Source of the DNA: a virus
Virus record (IMG/VR): IMGVR_UViG_3300042882_000732
Coordinates: 1-64,000 of that record
DNA length: 64,000 bases
Strand: one strand, 5' to 3'
Of the stretch, positions 56,232 to 64,000 are shown piece by piece (position 1 is the first letter of the stretch; every line of letters begins with the position of its first letter). The position numbers and the translations under genes were made by a program. A model generated the notes under the pieces. It searched no databases and was not told where the DNA came from. It saw nothing but the letters and a program-made list of their open reading frames with translations.

Positions 56232-58418
56232 TTAGTTAGTTGTATATATAAAAGAATAAAATGATGACTTTGCATATTTTTGTTCTTCAACAGTTAATTG
56301 CTTATCAAGCTGAGAAGATAATGACTTTAACCAATTATTATACCCCGTAATGATGTTTTTATTGTCTTCTTGATTAATATTACCAAATATTTTATGTATT
56401 AAATCATTTGATATATTGTCAAAAGGATTCATGGAAAAAAAGATTTTATTTTTAACCTGATCTAATTCTTTATTTTGTTCGTTTGATAGACTTCTTAAAT
56501 TTTTCTTATTAAAAAACTCTAACATAATAGGATTAATAATTTCATTAATTTTATCTTGGGCATCATTAGCCCAAATCAATAAGCTGGCTCCTGTTTGAGG
56601 AGAGAATACTTTGGTTTTCCTTTTTTCTTGATCTCTACTATTTTTTGGTCTACCTTGTCCTGGTTGTCCTGGTAATTGTTCATTAATATTTGGTTTAGGA
56701 GATTTAATTGGTGATGAAGGTATTTTTGACTCAAGAGCAGACTTTTCTCCTGGTTTTTTCTTATCTAATTCTAGACCGACCTGACTTGGTGTTACTATTC
56801 CTGTTTGTAGAGCAATTTTTCTCAAAGAATTGTCAAGCTCTGGATCAAACCACGGCCCTGCTTTTTGTACCATTCTATCACTATCTCTTTCTCTGCTTTC
56901 TCTATTTAGTCTAGTTTTTTCTATGTCTGGATCAAAACCAAATCTGCTTTGTAATAATTCATCACTTATTAGATTTCTATCAGCTAATTGAATGAGTAGT
57001 GCTTTCTCAGTATCCTCATTGCTTAGGTCCATTCTATCAAATTCAATTTTAGCTGGATATCTAAATCCCATAGCTTTTTGAACTAATGCTATCTCTTTTT
57101 CCCAAAAATCTATAAGAACATCTCTACCATACTGTAATCTTTGGGTTAATGTTTTTAAAGAAATAAAATTATTGGTAGTTCCTGCTGCTCCAAAAGTACC
57201 TGTAAGAGTTGGAGGAATACCAAGTCCAGCGTATATACTATTTAAATGTGGTATATATTTACTTTCTCCAAGAAAATTATGAACATTGGTGTTGCTCTCT
57301 AATAATTCTATATCTGGCCCCCAAACTAAATCCATTGTGCCTCCACCAACATTATTTCCTAAAATCTGAGCAAGCTTAGCTGTTGCTGCTTTAGTAGGGG
57401 CTATCTTATGCTCTAGACTGCCCAATTTAAAAATACGTATATTTGATATGGCTCCGTCTAAAGCTGCCATATCTGCTAATTTAAGTTTTTCAACTACTGT
57501 GATATCATCCATGATTGCATATATCATAGGAAATGCCCATATCTGCCAATCATCTTTTTTATAATGAAACACTAGTGTTTTGTTTGGGTCTAGAGGATAT
57601 GGTTTTTTGGCCCTAGCAGCTTCTATGATTTGTGATGGTAAATTACTAACTACTTCTTTTTCTCCTTCTGTACGAGGATTAAGAATAATTTTTCTTAAAG
57701 TACCAGGAACAATTAAATCGTATCTTTTATTACTTACGAATGAAGATAATTGACCAGCGCTCACTTCAACAAATACTGGATCGATAAATGTATATTTCCA
57801 AGGTATCTCTCTTTTTTCAAATTTATCATTATCTATGTCTAATACTTCTATATCTGCAGCCGCGGTGGCTTTATACATTTTATCAGCAGCTTTAATACTA
57901 AGTTTTGCTGTTTGTCTATGTACTACTACATTTGCCGTTTTATATAGATTATTTAAAAATCTTTCACTTCTATCTTTACCTTTAATCTTTTTGAACCAAG
58001 CTCTATAAAATCTTTCTATTCTTTTGTTTTTATGAACTAATTTTATTCCTTGAACAGCAAAGTCTCCCATGAGATCTATAACATTTTTTACTAAACCAAC
58101 TCTCTGATATATGTCTTCTGCTTTTCTAATGATTTCTTTACTTTTATTTGGAACTGCTTCGTCTGGCCTAAAATAATCATATGCGCTTCTGGTTAGTCCT
58201 GGGCGACTACCAGTATTTGTATCTAGTCTAGAATAATCCAATCCCCATCTTCTATAAGCTTCTGATTTTTGTATACCAGAATATTCTTCTAGAGAATGAG
58301 ATGATTCTTTTAGTGCATTTTTTTTGCTTTCTAAGTCATCTCCCCATGTAACATATGCTTCTTGATTTATTAAACTGGCGTCTTGTATAGCTTCACTTTT
58401 TGGATATTTTTTGGCCAT
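56232..58418 (-). CDS. Portal protein
   Basis: The 728-residue length and position between large terminase and protease fit a portal. Supporting blocks include LVFHYKKDDWQIWAFPMIY, VEKLKLADMAALDGAI (a portal-core helix), LNSIYAGLGIPPTLTGTFG, SLKTLTQRLQYGRDVLIDFWE and LIQLADRNLISDELLQSRF. The portal is the dodecameric vertex ring through which DNA is packaged. Residues after 540 are a Lys/Pro linker and a helical tail. A GGTGTATAAATTT motif lies 50 bases upstream of the start, and the ribosome site is weak. Confidence 0.88.
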   Translation of the reverse strand: MAKKYPKSEAIQDASLINQEAYVTWGDDLESKKNALKESSHSLEEYSGIQKSEAYRRWGLDYSRLDTNTGSRPGLTRSAYDYFRPDEAVPNKSKEIIRKAEDIYQRVGLVKNVIDLMGDFAVQGIKLVHKNKRIERFYRAWFKKIKGKDRSERFLNNLYKTANVVVHRQTAKLSIKAADKMYKATAAADIEVLDIDNDKFEKREIPWKYTFIDPVFVEVSAGQLSSFVSNKRYDLIVPGTLRKIILNPRTEGEKEVVSNLPSQIIEAARAKKPYPLDPNKTLVFHYKKDDWQIWAFPMIYAIMDDITVVEKLKLADMAALDGAISNIRIFKLGSLEHKIAPTKAATAKLAQILGNNVGGGTMDLVWGPDIELLESNTNVHNFLGESKYIPHLNSIYAGLGIPPTLTGTFGAAGTTNNFISLKTLTQRLQYGRDVLIDFWEKEIALVQKAMGFRYPAKIEFDRMDLSNEDTEKALLIQLADRNLISDELLQSRFGFDPDIEKTRLNRESRERDSDRMVQKAGPWFDPELDNSLRKIALQTGIVTPSQVGLELDKKKPGEKSALESKIPSSPIKSPKPNINEQLPGQPGQGRPKNSRDQEKRKTKVFSPQTGASLLIWANDAQDKINEIINPIMLEFFNKKNLRSLSNEQNKELDQVKNKIFFSMNPFDNISNDLIHKIFGNINQEDNKNIITGYNNWLKSLSSQLDKQLTVEEQKYAKSSFYSFIYTTN

Positions 58419-58457
58419 AATTTTTTAATTATATTGTAATAGGATTGTAATAGAATT

Positions 58458-58475
58458 GATAAATTTATACACCCT
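58458..58475 (-). promoter_or_regulatory. GGTGTA-type putative late promoter P2 (portal operon)
   Basis: Minus-strand core GGGTGTATAAATTTATC begins at the stop codon of the large terminase gene and lies 50 bases before the portal start. It includes TATAAATT, close to the T4-type late element TATAAATA. Confidence 0.55.
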
Positions 58476-60510
58476 AGCGGTATATTCCTTTATATATATC
58501 ATCATTAACTTCAGAAGTAAACCAATCTGGCCCTTTATACATTTGACCATTAACATTAGATGTTAAATTTTTCATATTAGCTCCAATAACTTCATATTCT
58601 ATCGGTTTAAGACTATTTGTCATTTGTCGAGCCATCATATTAGCTATCACTAATGCGCTATAACGGTCTTTTCGCAATCTTCCTCTTTTTCCATTTGGCA
58701 TTTTAACTTCAGGAGTATCCCATCTATCTCTAGCGTTTGCTCCTGTGCTAGTTTGTGTCATTACAATAGTTGTTAATTCATTTTTTAGTTCTTCTATTTC
58801 TAAAATACATTCACTTAAACTATCATATAATGGATTTAAATCTGTTGACATAATATCTTTGCCTTCGCTATCTAAAGCTAATCCAAGACTAAGATTGTCG
58901 AATCTAGGAAATAAAGTTACCTTATCTTCAAAATCTTTTCTTAAACCATGGTTAGCCTGACCTGTCCAATCAGCCTTAGCAAATTGAACTAGCTCTAGTA
59001 TATGTAATCCTTGCTGATCATCGGTATCTTTTATTTTACTATTGTCTATAAAAGGCCATATTGGCAATTCATCAGCTTCAATTTTTGATGGGTCGTGCAA
59101 AGCTTCTTCTATCGCAACTCCGCCGCCCTGAGCATCCATCCCTATCCTAGCACATGGAAATGTTTTCATGAGATTCCTTATTTTTCTCGCACAAAATCCG
59201 TAAAAATCATGTTCATTAATAGTGCCGGCTTTTTGTCGTTCTTTAAAATTTGCTCTATTAGTTGTCCATACATAAACTATACGTCGATGGTTTGGATGTA
59301 TTTCTAAAACAACAATACTAAAATTATCTTGTTCGGATGCTGGGTCTATACCATAAACATATTGTAGATTTGCATTGCCTGTGGTTGTTGGTTCGAATAA
59401 AATGGGTTTATCGTCTATTAGTAGAGGTTTAGTATCTGAAACAACACAAGCTTCTATAAGGCTTCTGCGAAAGAATCCGTCGCTGTCTTCTGTAAAACAA
59501 GCAGCATATTCCATATTATATATACCGGTATGTATAGTAGCTTTAGCTCTACTTACCTGTTTGTCATCCATGAAACCTTTTGGAATTAATTCATATGGTA
59601 TTCTAATAATACTATAGTCTTTCCAATTAAAATTAGAGGGAACTTCTCCTTTAAAAATTTCTTGTAATTTTTGAGTGTCTCCTCTACTACTTATAATTTC
59701 TTTATATCTTCTCCAGTATACAGCAAAATGTTTAAAAGAATAATCAGCGGTACCAGAGATAATTGCTTGATTACCCATTTTTATACTAAGTTCTTCTAAT
59801 TTTTCGTTCCAAACTCCGGACTCTATCATTGCTTGTTTTTTTGCTTCTTCTTTAACGTTTTGTATAGGGTTTGCGGATACTGCTGCGAATCCAGACACAA
59901 CTGTTTCATATATGTCAGGAGATATGGATGCAAACTCGTCAGCTATGATTATGTGTGCTCTTAAGCCTCTAATCTTGGAACCGTCACCCATTGGTATAGC
60001 AACTGTCCAGCTATCTCCTAATCTCATTGTGCATCTATCAACGTCTCGTCTTGGCCCATCGTCATTACCATTATATATGCTTCTTAATATTGCGCTATTT
60101 TTCCAAATAGTTTCCATATATTCGAATATGATTTTACTTTGACGAAATGCTGCGCCAACAACAACAATTTTTGTACCAGGAATAAAGACGCATTTTAATA
60201 TACAATATAAAGCCATTAAAAAAGATTTACCAAATCCACGACTAGCTATGAACATGGGGAATGGTCTTATCCAAAATTCTTGTAATATTGCAACTTGTAT
60301 GGGGTGAAGCTCTATTCCAAATAATAGCTTTACTGTACTACCAAGATACTTGGGATCTTTTATAATTCTCATAAGATGCAAATCTGGATTTTCAATATCC
60401 TCTTTGCTTCTGTTGATCATAAGATTATGATCGATATTAATTAATGATAGATCTCCTAGGCCAAGCCAGGCATCATCAAAAAATTGGCTTGTCTTTTCTT
60501 TCGACTTCAT
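58474..60510 (-). CDS. terL: Terminase large subunit (ATPase/nuclease)
   Basis: The 678 residues show the ATPase Walker A ASRGFGKS (89-96), Walker B IIIADE (187-192) and a coupling SGT (252-254). The nuclease domain has GIDP (Asp389 as metal ligand) and RIGMDAQ (Asp459). TerL packages DNA at the portal and cuts the concatemer. The 5' end overlaps the ERCC4 nuclease gene by 35 bases. Only a weak AGAAA site precedes the ATG, consistent with coupling. The stop is followed at once by a GGTGTA motif for the portal operon. Confidence 0.93.
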   Translation of the reverse strand: MKSKEKTSQFFDDAWLGLGDLSLINIDHNLMINRSKEDIENPDLHLMRIIKDPKYLGSTVKLLFGIELHPIQVAILQEFWIRPFPMFIASRGFGKSFLMALYCILKCVFIPGTKIVVVGAAFRQSKIIFEYMETIWKNSAILRSIYNGNDDGPRRDVDRCTMRLGDSWTVAIPMGDGSKIRGLRAHIIIADEFASISPDIYETVVSGFAAVSANPIQNVKEEAKKQAMIESGVWNEKLEELSIKMGNQAIISGTADYSFKHFAVYWRRYKEIISSRGDTQKLQEIFKGEVPSNFNWKDYSIIRIPYELIPKGFMDDKQVSRAKATIHTGIYNMEYAACFTEDSDGFFRRSLIEACVVSDTKPLLIDDKPILFEPTTTGNANLQYVYGIDPASEQDNFSIVVLEIHPNHRRIVYVWTTNRANFKERQKAGTINEHDFYGFCARKIRNLMKTFPCARIGMDAQGGGVAIEEALHDPSKIEADELPIWPFIDNSKIKDTDDQQGLHILELVQFAKADWTGQANHGLRKDFEDKVTLFPRFDNLSLGLALDSEGKDIMSTDLNPLYDSLSECILEIEELKNELTTIVMTQTSTGANARDRWDTPEVKMPNGKRGRLRKDRYSALVIANMMARQMTNSLKPIEYEVIGANMKNLTSNVNGQMYKGPDWFTSEVNDDIYKGIYR

Positions 60511-60955
60511 ATATTTTTCTCATGAGAGCTTCTGCTATTTTTTCTGCATTATTGGCAGATCCACAAAATAATATTCTTATACCAAAATATATTTGAAATT
60601 CGTTAATATTTTTAATAATAAATGCTGGAGATATTTTTAATTTTTCCCAAACATGTCTAGGAACATTAGATCCAACTGGAAAATTATATATATCCTCCAA
60701 ATTAAATTCAAATAACATAAAAGGATATTTGTATTCTTTCATTCTATTAAGAACATCTTTAAATCTTTTTTCAGTAATATTGTTGGCAATTTCACTAACG
60801 CTCTTTTTCCTCTCAATGCATAGGATATTCTCTAATCCTTCTATGCTATAGTCTCCAGTGTCTAGTTTTCTTGAGGCAGTAGCTTGATATTTGAACTTCC
60901 AAGGCTGTTGCTCTCTAGTATCAACTATGATTGTAAAATCAGGATAACTTGTCAT
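60476..60955 (-). CDS. ERCC4-type nuclease
   Basis: This 159-residue protein has the XPF/Mus81-family nuclease pattern: VDTREQQPW (Asp12, Arg14, Glu15), GDYS (34-37) and IERKKS (Glu48, Lys50/51), which correspond to the GDx-ERKxxxD active site. The family cuts branched or flapped DNA. It overlaps both the HNH gene (17 bases) and the large terminase (35 bases), implying joint expression and perhaps resolution of replication intermediates before packaging (inference). Confidence 0.88.
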   Translation of the reverse strand: MTSYPDFTIIVDTREQQPWKFKYQATASRKLDTGDYSIEGLENILCIERKKSVSEIANNITEKRFKDVLNRMKEYKYPFMLFEFNLEDIYNFPVGSNVPRHVWEKLKISPAFIIKNINEFQIYFGIRILFCGSANNAEKIAEALMRKIYEVERKDKPIF

Positions 60956-61217
60956 TATTTTTACTCAGTATGATTCTTAAAAAGGCCACCTCGTATTGCT
61001 CTTCCATCCCTTTTATTGTATTGTGATGATCTCTGCACAAAGTTATTCCATTTGAGGTAACGAATCGTAAATTAGGATAATCGCTCCATTTTTTGATATG
61101 ATGAGCATTTAATTTTTTATTACTAGAGCACCCTGGCCACTGACAAGTGAATTTGTCTCTTTTATAAATATCAGATCTCCACTTTTTATATAAAGGATCA
61201 TCAAAATTTCTAAGCAT
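60939..61217 (-). CDS. HNH endonuclease
   Basis: This 92-residue protein has the HNH motif: Cys25 and Cys30, LNAHHIKKW (His39/40), NGITLC (Asn56, Cys61) and RDHH (His64/65). The Cys pairs bind zinc and the His residues and Asn form the metal-dependent active site. An HNH protein beside the terminase is widespread in phages and can assist DNA cutting at packaging, so this is more likely a packaging helper than a homing enzyme. It lies two bases downstream of gmd's start-side neighbour and overlaps the ERCC4 gene. Confidence 0.88.
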   Translation of the reverse strand: MLRNFDDPLYKKWRSDIYKRDKFTCQWPGCSSNKKLNAHHIKKWSDYPNLRFVTSNGITLCRDHHNTIKGMEEQYEVAFLRIILSKNNDKLS

Positions 61218-61219
61218 AA

Positions 61220-62206
61220 TTAATCTTTCTCTAGTTTTATATCTGAATCTACCATATCTTTTATTAAATTATCAAATGATATTTCTGGACGCCAGCCCAG
61301 TTCATTTTGAGCTTTTGTTGAAAGTCCTTTTAAATACTCTACCTCTGCTGGTCTATATAATTCAGGATCTATTTCGACGTATTCTTTATATGACAATCCT
61401 GCGTAATCAAATGCTTTTCTAACAAAGCTTAATACTGAATGGCTTTCTCCAGAAGAAATAACATAATCAGAAGGAGAATCTTTTTGTAACATTAGATGCA
61501 TAGCCTTTATATAGTCTTTTGCATGTCCCCAATCTCTGCTAGAATTTAAATTTCCAAGTTTAAGATTCTCATTAGTTTTTTTATTAATAACTTTGCCTAT
61601 ATATTTTGTTACTTTTCTTGTTACAAAGTTCTCGCCTCTTCTTGGGCTTTCGTGATTGAATAGTATTCCAGAGCACGTAAAAATATTATACGCATTTCTA
61701 TATATTTGAACCATTCTATGACTTGCTAATTTGGCAACACCATATGGATTTTGTGGCAAAAGTTCCGTATTCTCATCTTGGTATTTATTTCCTAAAGAAT
61801 CAGTAGAGAAATTTCTACCAAACATTTCACTGGTACTTGCTTGATAAAATTTAGTATCTGCAGAATAATGCCTAATAGCCTCTAGTATATTAATTACTCC
61901 AATAGTTCCTATCTCAAAAGTTGTTGAAGGTTGTTTGAAACTTGTTCCAACATGACTTTGTGATGCTAGATTATAAAATTCATCTGGCTGATATTTAGAA
62001 ATTAAAGATCCAACCACAGATGGATCTGTTACATCAAACTCCTCCAAATAAAAATTTGTATTCAATAAACTATGAGATAGTCTACTAAAATTATTAACAC
62101 TGGACCTTCTATGTAAACCAATAACTTTATATCCTTTTTCTAATAAATGATCCGATAAATAAGATCCGTCCTGTCCTGTTGCTCCGGATATCATTGCTAT
62201 TTTCAT
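61220..62206 (-). CDS. gmd: GDP-mannose 4,6-dehydratase
   Basis: This 328-residue SDR enzyme has the NAD(P) motif GATGQDG (8-14), RRSS (33-36), STSEMFG with Ser/Thr124-126 and Glu127 (catalytic), and YGVAK (Tyr155, Lys159). The C-terminal RRGENFVTRK and RDWGHAKDYI blocks are typical of GDP-mannose dehydratases. It makes GDP-4-keto-6-deoxymannose, the precursor of GDP-fucose, GDP-rhamnose or perosamine. It sits between the sigma/small-terminase genes and the nuclease/terminase genes as an auxiliary metabolic gene. No downstream sugar enzyme lies in this window. Confidence 0.93.
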   Translation of the reverse strand: MKIAMISGATGQDGSYLSDHLLEKGYKVIGLHRRSSVNNFSRLSHSLLNTNFYLEEFDVTDPSVVGSLISKYQPDEFYNLASQSHVGTSFKQPSTTFEIGTIGVINILEAIRHYSADTKFYQASTSEMFGRNFSTDSLGNKYQDENTELLPQNPYGVAKLASHRMVQIYRNAYNIFTCSGILFNHESPRRGENFVTRKVTKYIGKVINKKTNENLKLGNLNSSRDWGHAKDYIKAMHLMLQKDSPSDYVISSGESHSVLSFVRKAFDYAGLSYKEYVEIDPELYRPAEVEYLKGLSTKAQNELGWRPEISFDNLIKDMVDSDIKLEKD

Positions 62207-62207
62207 A

Positions 62208-63035
62208 TCATTCCTCGTCCTTAATAATGCTTTCTGGAGTTAATAAAGGTCTATCTAATTTTTTATCATTATAAGAATGGTATTCTTGTAATTTATTCTT
62301 AAATTTTTCTGTAGCCATGGATAAAATTTCCATTTCTCTTCCTTCTCGTTCTCTTACTTCTTCATCTTCAAGCATTCTAATTAGTCCAACCCAGCTGCTT
62401 TTCCCATCTTCTATCCTTTTGATTCTTTGTTCTCTCGTTGCTTTAAGATCCTTACTGATTTTTTGCTGCTCATTAAGTAGTTTTGTATACTCGTTAGTAT
62501 AATTAGCAATGCTATTACGAGCAAAGCTAAGTTGAGTTTCAAGATTGGCTAATTTTGGAATATCTCTTTGATCTTCTGGTTTTTCATATTCTTTATCTAC
62601 TTGTCTTTGAAGTTTTTCAGTTTCTGCTATGTGCCTTTTTCTTTCTTTCATACTACGATTTATTAGAATATCTATTGTAATAAACTGTTTAATTTGTAAT
62701 TCTTCTGCTGGTAATACGTCTTCTCTAAATTGTTTAATAAGACTTACCCAAGTATTTTCGAAGTATTCTAGTTCGCCAGTGTCTTCGTCAAATTGTCTTT
62801 TTATTTCAGACCAAAAGTTTTTACTGTGTAATTTAATTTTTAAATATTCTATTTCTTCTTTAGAATCACCAGCTAATAATTGTTCCTCATTAATAAATCT
62901 TTTAATAGGATCTATATTTCTATTTAGATTATCTGCTATGCTTTGCAATGGCAGTCTTTGAACATTATCTCTGATGTATCTTTCTTCATCAAGACTTAAT
63001 TGTCCTCTTTTTTTAGGAACTTGTTTACTATCCAC
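62208..63035 (-). CDS. HTH/coiled-coil protein, possible small terminase subunit
   Basis: The GTG start at 63035 is set by a GGAGG seven bases upstream; the gene overlaps the sigma gene by 40 bases. Residues 12-50 look like a helix-turn-helix (SLDEERYIRDNVQRLPLQSIADNLNR), and the same pattern appears in the plus-strand gene at 63893. A long coiled coil (about 130-250) follows, with an acidic end. Small terminase subunits combine DNA-binding HTH with oligomerising helices, and the large terminase is four genes on, so this is the best candidate. It could also be a transcription regulator. Confidence 0.6.
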   Translation of the reverse strand: MDSKQVPKKRGQLSLDEERYIRDNVQRLPLQSIADNLNRNIDPIKRFINEEQLLAGDSKEEIEYLKIKLHSKNFWSEIKRQFDEDTGELEYFENTWVSLIKQFREDVLPAEELQIKQFITIDILINRSMKERKRHIAETEKLQRQVDKEYEKPEDQRDIPKLANLETQLSFARNSIANYTNEYTKLLNEQQKISKDLKATREQRIKRIEDGKSSWVGLIRMLEDEEVREREGREMEILSMATEKFKNKLQEYHSYNDKKLDRPLLTPESIIKDEE

Positions 63036-63679
63036 TCGTTATCCTCCATTAATTTTTGAATATGTTTTTGCAATTTAACTAAATTTTGTTTTGATAACTT
63101 TTCCCCATTTTTTAATTTGCAATAGTATTCTCTATATTCTGTCTCTATATTTTGATCTAGAAAATCTATAATCTCTTTATTTTGGATAGAAGATAATAGG
63201 TTATTTTCTGAAAAAATAGGATTATCTATTTCATTATCAATATACGTTGGTTGCATAATATTTTTCTTAGCATCATTTCTAGCTGCCCAAGCCGCATATA
63301 AGTCACAATCTTTTTTATTAGTATATTTAGAGCATTGATTATTTGAACACTTGTATGCTTTATCAAAAAGGGGACAAGTAAAACATGGCTTATCTGGTCT
63401 CTGGTAATTATTTCTTTTATAATTGAAAAGTCGATTTCTTACGTGGGTCCACAGAAAATTTTCTAATGGCCTAGAAGAGTCGTATTTTTCTAATCCTTCT
63501 AAAGCAAAAATAGCAGCCTGCTGCTTCATATCATCAAATTCATGATAGCCAAACTTGAATTTATGGCCTAGTCTTTTTGTTATATTATCTAATACCTTTA
63601 AAAAGTCCTCTTCGGAAACATCTTTTGGTAAAGATTTATTATTAGTTATTTTTAACTTTTTCTGTTTCTTTTGTCTCAT
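62996..63679 (-). CDS. Late-type RNA polymerase sigma factor (gp55-like) with Cys cluster
   Basis: This 227-residue protein has a region-2-like block, FDDMKQQAAIFALEGLEKYD then SSRPLENFLWTHVRNRLFNYKRN (about 48-90). It resembles the core-binding and -10-reading helices of small phage sigma factors such as T4 gp55. Immediately after is a cysteine cluster with Cys99, 102, 111, 116 and 125, possibly zinc-binding, which is unusual for the family. No clear region 4 (-35 reading) is seen. It would direct host RNA polymerase to late promoters, perhaps the GGTGTA motif found here. It overlaps genes on both sides. Confidence 0.72.
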   Translation of the reverse strand: MRQKKQKKLKITNNKSLPKDVSEEDFLKVLDNITKRLGHKFKFGYHEFDDMKQQAAIFALEGLEKYDSSRPLENFLWTHVRNRLFNYKRNNYQRPDKPCFTCPLFDKAYKCSNNQCSKYTNKKDCDLYAAWAARNDAKKNIMQPTYIDNEIDNPIFSENNLLSSIQNKEIIDFLDQNIETEYREYYCKLKNGEKLSKQNLVKLQKHIQKLMEDNEWIVNKFLKKEDN

Positions 63680-63803
63680 CTAGTAACTCTGCTATGGTCT
63701 TTGATTCTGGTAGATTTAATTCTTCTTCTGATATATGAAAATCAGCAGTTGCTTTAACATCTAATACAGATGGGACCAATTCAGAAAAATTTGGCTTATT
63801 CAT
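63642..63803 (-). CDS. Small hypothetical protein
   Basis: A 53-residue frame from MNKPNFSELVPSVLDVK; the ATG at 63803 has a perfect GGAG. A longer form from 63830 lacks a ribosome site. The 3' end overlaps the sigma gene by 38 bases. It is acidic at the C-terminus (LNLPESKTIAELLDETKE). No function assigned. It heads the minus-strand block, 50 bases downstream of an AGTGTATAAAAC motif. Confidence 0.62.
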   Translation of the reverse strand: MNKPNFSELVPSVLDVKATADFHISEEELNLPESKTIAELLDETKETEKVKNN

Positions 63804-63841
63804 TAAAAACTCCTTGCGTAAAGTTAGCAACTCGTTACTAT

Positions 63842-63862
63842 TATATAGTTTTATACACTTTA
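63842..63862 (-). promoter_or_regulatory. GGTGTA-type putative late promoter P1
   Basis: Minus-strand core AGTGTATAAAACTATATAATAG, the weakest match in the first base. It lies 50 bases upstream of the start of the small protein at 63642-63803, in the divergent intergenic region. Confidence 0.45.
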
Positions 63863-63892
63863 GTCAATATTTAATTATGAAAGGACCATATT

Positions 63893-64000
63893 ATGGCAAC
63901 ATATAAAAGATGGAATCAGGAGGAGTTGGAGTTCATCAAAAATAATCAAAAGCTATTGAGTGATGAAGAGATGGCGGCAAAATTAGGTCAAATGACTGGT
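63893..64000 (+). CDS. HTH-type protein (partial, plus strand)
   Basis: A frame begins with ATG at 63893, with AAGGA 7 bases upstream, and stays open for the 36 codons to the window edge. The sequence MATYKRWNQEELEFIKNN then LSDEEMAAKLGQ has the E-x3-FI-x2-N ... AAKL layout of a helix-turn-helix like that in the gene at 62208-63035. It is the only plus-strand gene seen and is divergent from the late block, so it probably opens the next (early or middle) transcription unit. Confidence 0.65.
   Translation, partial: MATYKRWNQEELEFIKNNQKLLSDEEMAAKLGQMTG

Noticed and set aside
58419-58460. Direct repeats ttgtaatag near the portal start as an origin or operator
   Set aside because: Two short AT-rich copies are not enough to support a binding array.

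Overview
The window reads as the late (structural) module of a large, AT-rich tailed bacteriophage (Caudoviricetes), probably known only from metagenomes. I support 45 protein genes. Forty-four lie on the minus strand, packed with short gaps and many stop/start overlaps, so transcription runs from right to left. One gene, cut by the right edge, is on the plus strand and marks the end of the module. I found no tRNA, rRNA, integrase, transposon, CRISPR array or lysis gene. No tail sheath gene is visible, and the tape-measure gene is enormous, so a very long non-contractile (siphovirus-like) tail is the best guess. The host cannot be read from the sequence.

In transcription order, 63.8-60.5 kb holds regulation and packaging genes: a small protein, a T4 gp55-like sigma factor with an inserted Cys cluster, a helix-turn-helix/coiled-coil protein (possible small terminase), GDP-mannose 4,6-dehydratase, an HNH nuclease, an ERCC4-type nuclease and the large terminase. 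The head block (58.4-53.1 kb) is portal, protease fused to scaffold, decoration protein and major capsid protein, closed by a strong terminator. From 53.1 to 37.2 kb come neck and fibre genes in a partly duplicated layout: two copies of a connector gene, each followed by a beta-domain gene, on either side of three fibre or fibre-anchor genes and a sulfotransferase, then small neck proteins. From 37.2 to 31.1 kb come three tandem paralogues of a major tail protein and genes in the tail-chaperone position. From 31.1 to 16.2 kb is a single 4950-residue tape-measure protein. From 16.2 kb to the left edge lie distal tail, fibre and adhesin-like proteins: fibronectin III domains, about 14 copies of a Cys-rich NWP repeat, a formylglycine-generating-enzyme fold with its halves in swapped order, and a seven-bladed propeller on a Thr/Pro stalk.

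Three things stand out. (1) The tape measure carries what look like enzyme domains between its scaffold segments: a staphylococcal-nuclease-like domain with its catalytic residues in place, a P-loop kinase followed by an NMNAT/cytidylyltransferase-like domain, a possible PD-(D/E)xK nuclease, an ADP-ribosyltransferase-like domain, two EF-hand loops and an HExxH metallopeptidase motif. Tape measures leave the virion ahead of the DNA, so this could be a tail-borne effector payload (inference). (2) Eight intergenic sites share a GGTGTA-(AT-rich) motif 36-50 bases upstream of a start codon, often right at the preceding stop codon and once just past the capsid terminator. It is a candidate late promoter for the phage-encoded sigma factor. 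(3) The surface proteins show heavy domain shuffling and duplication, which suggests fast evolution of host recognition.
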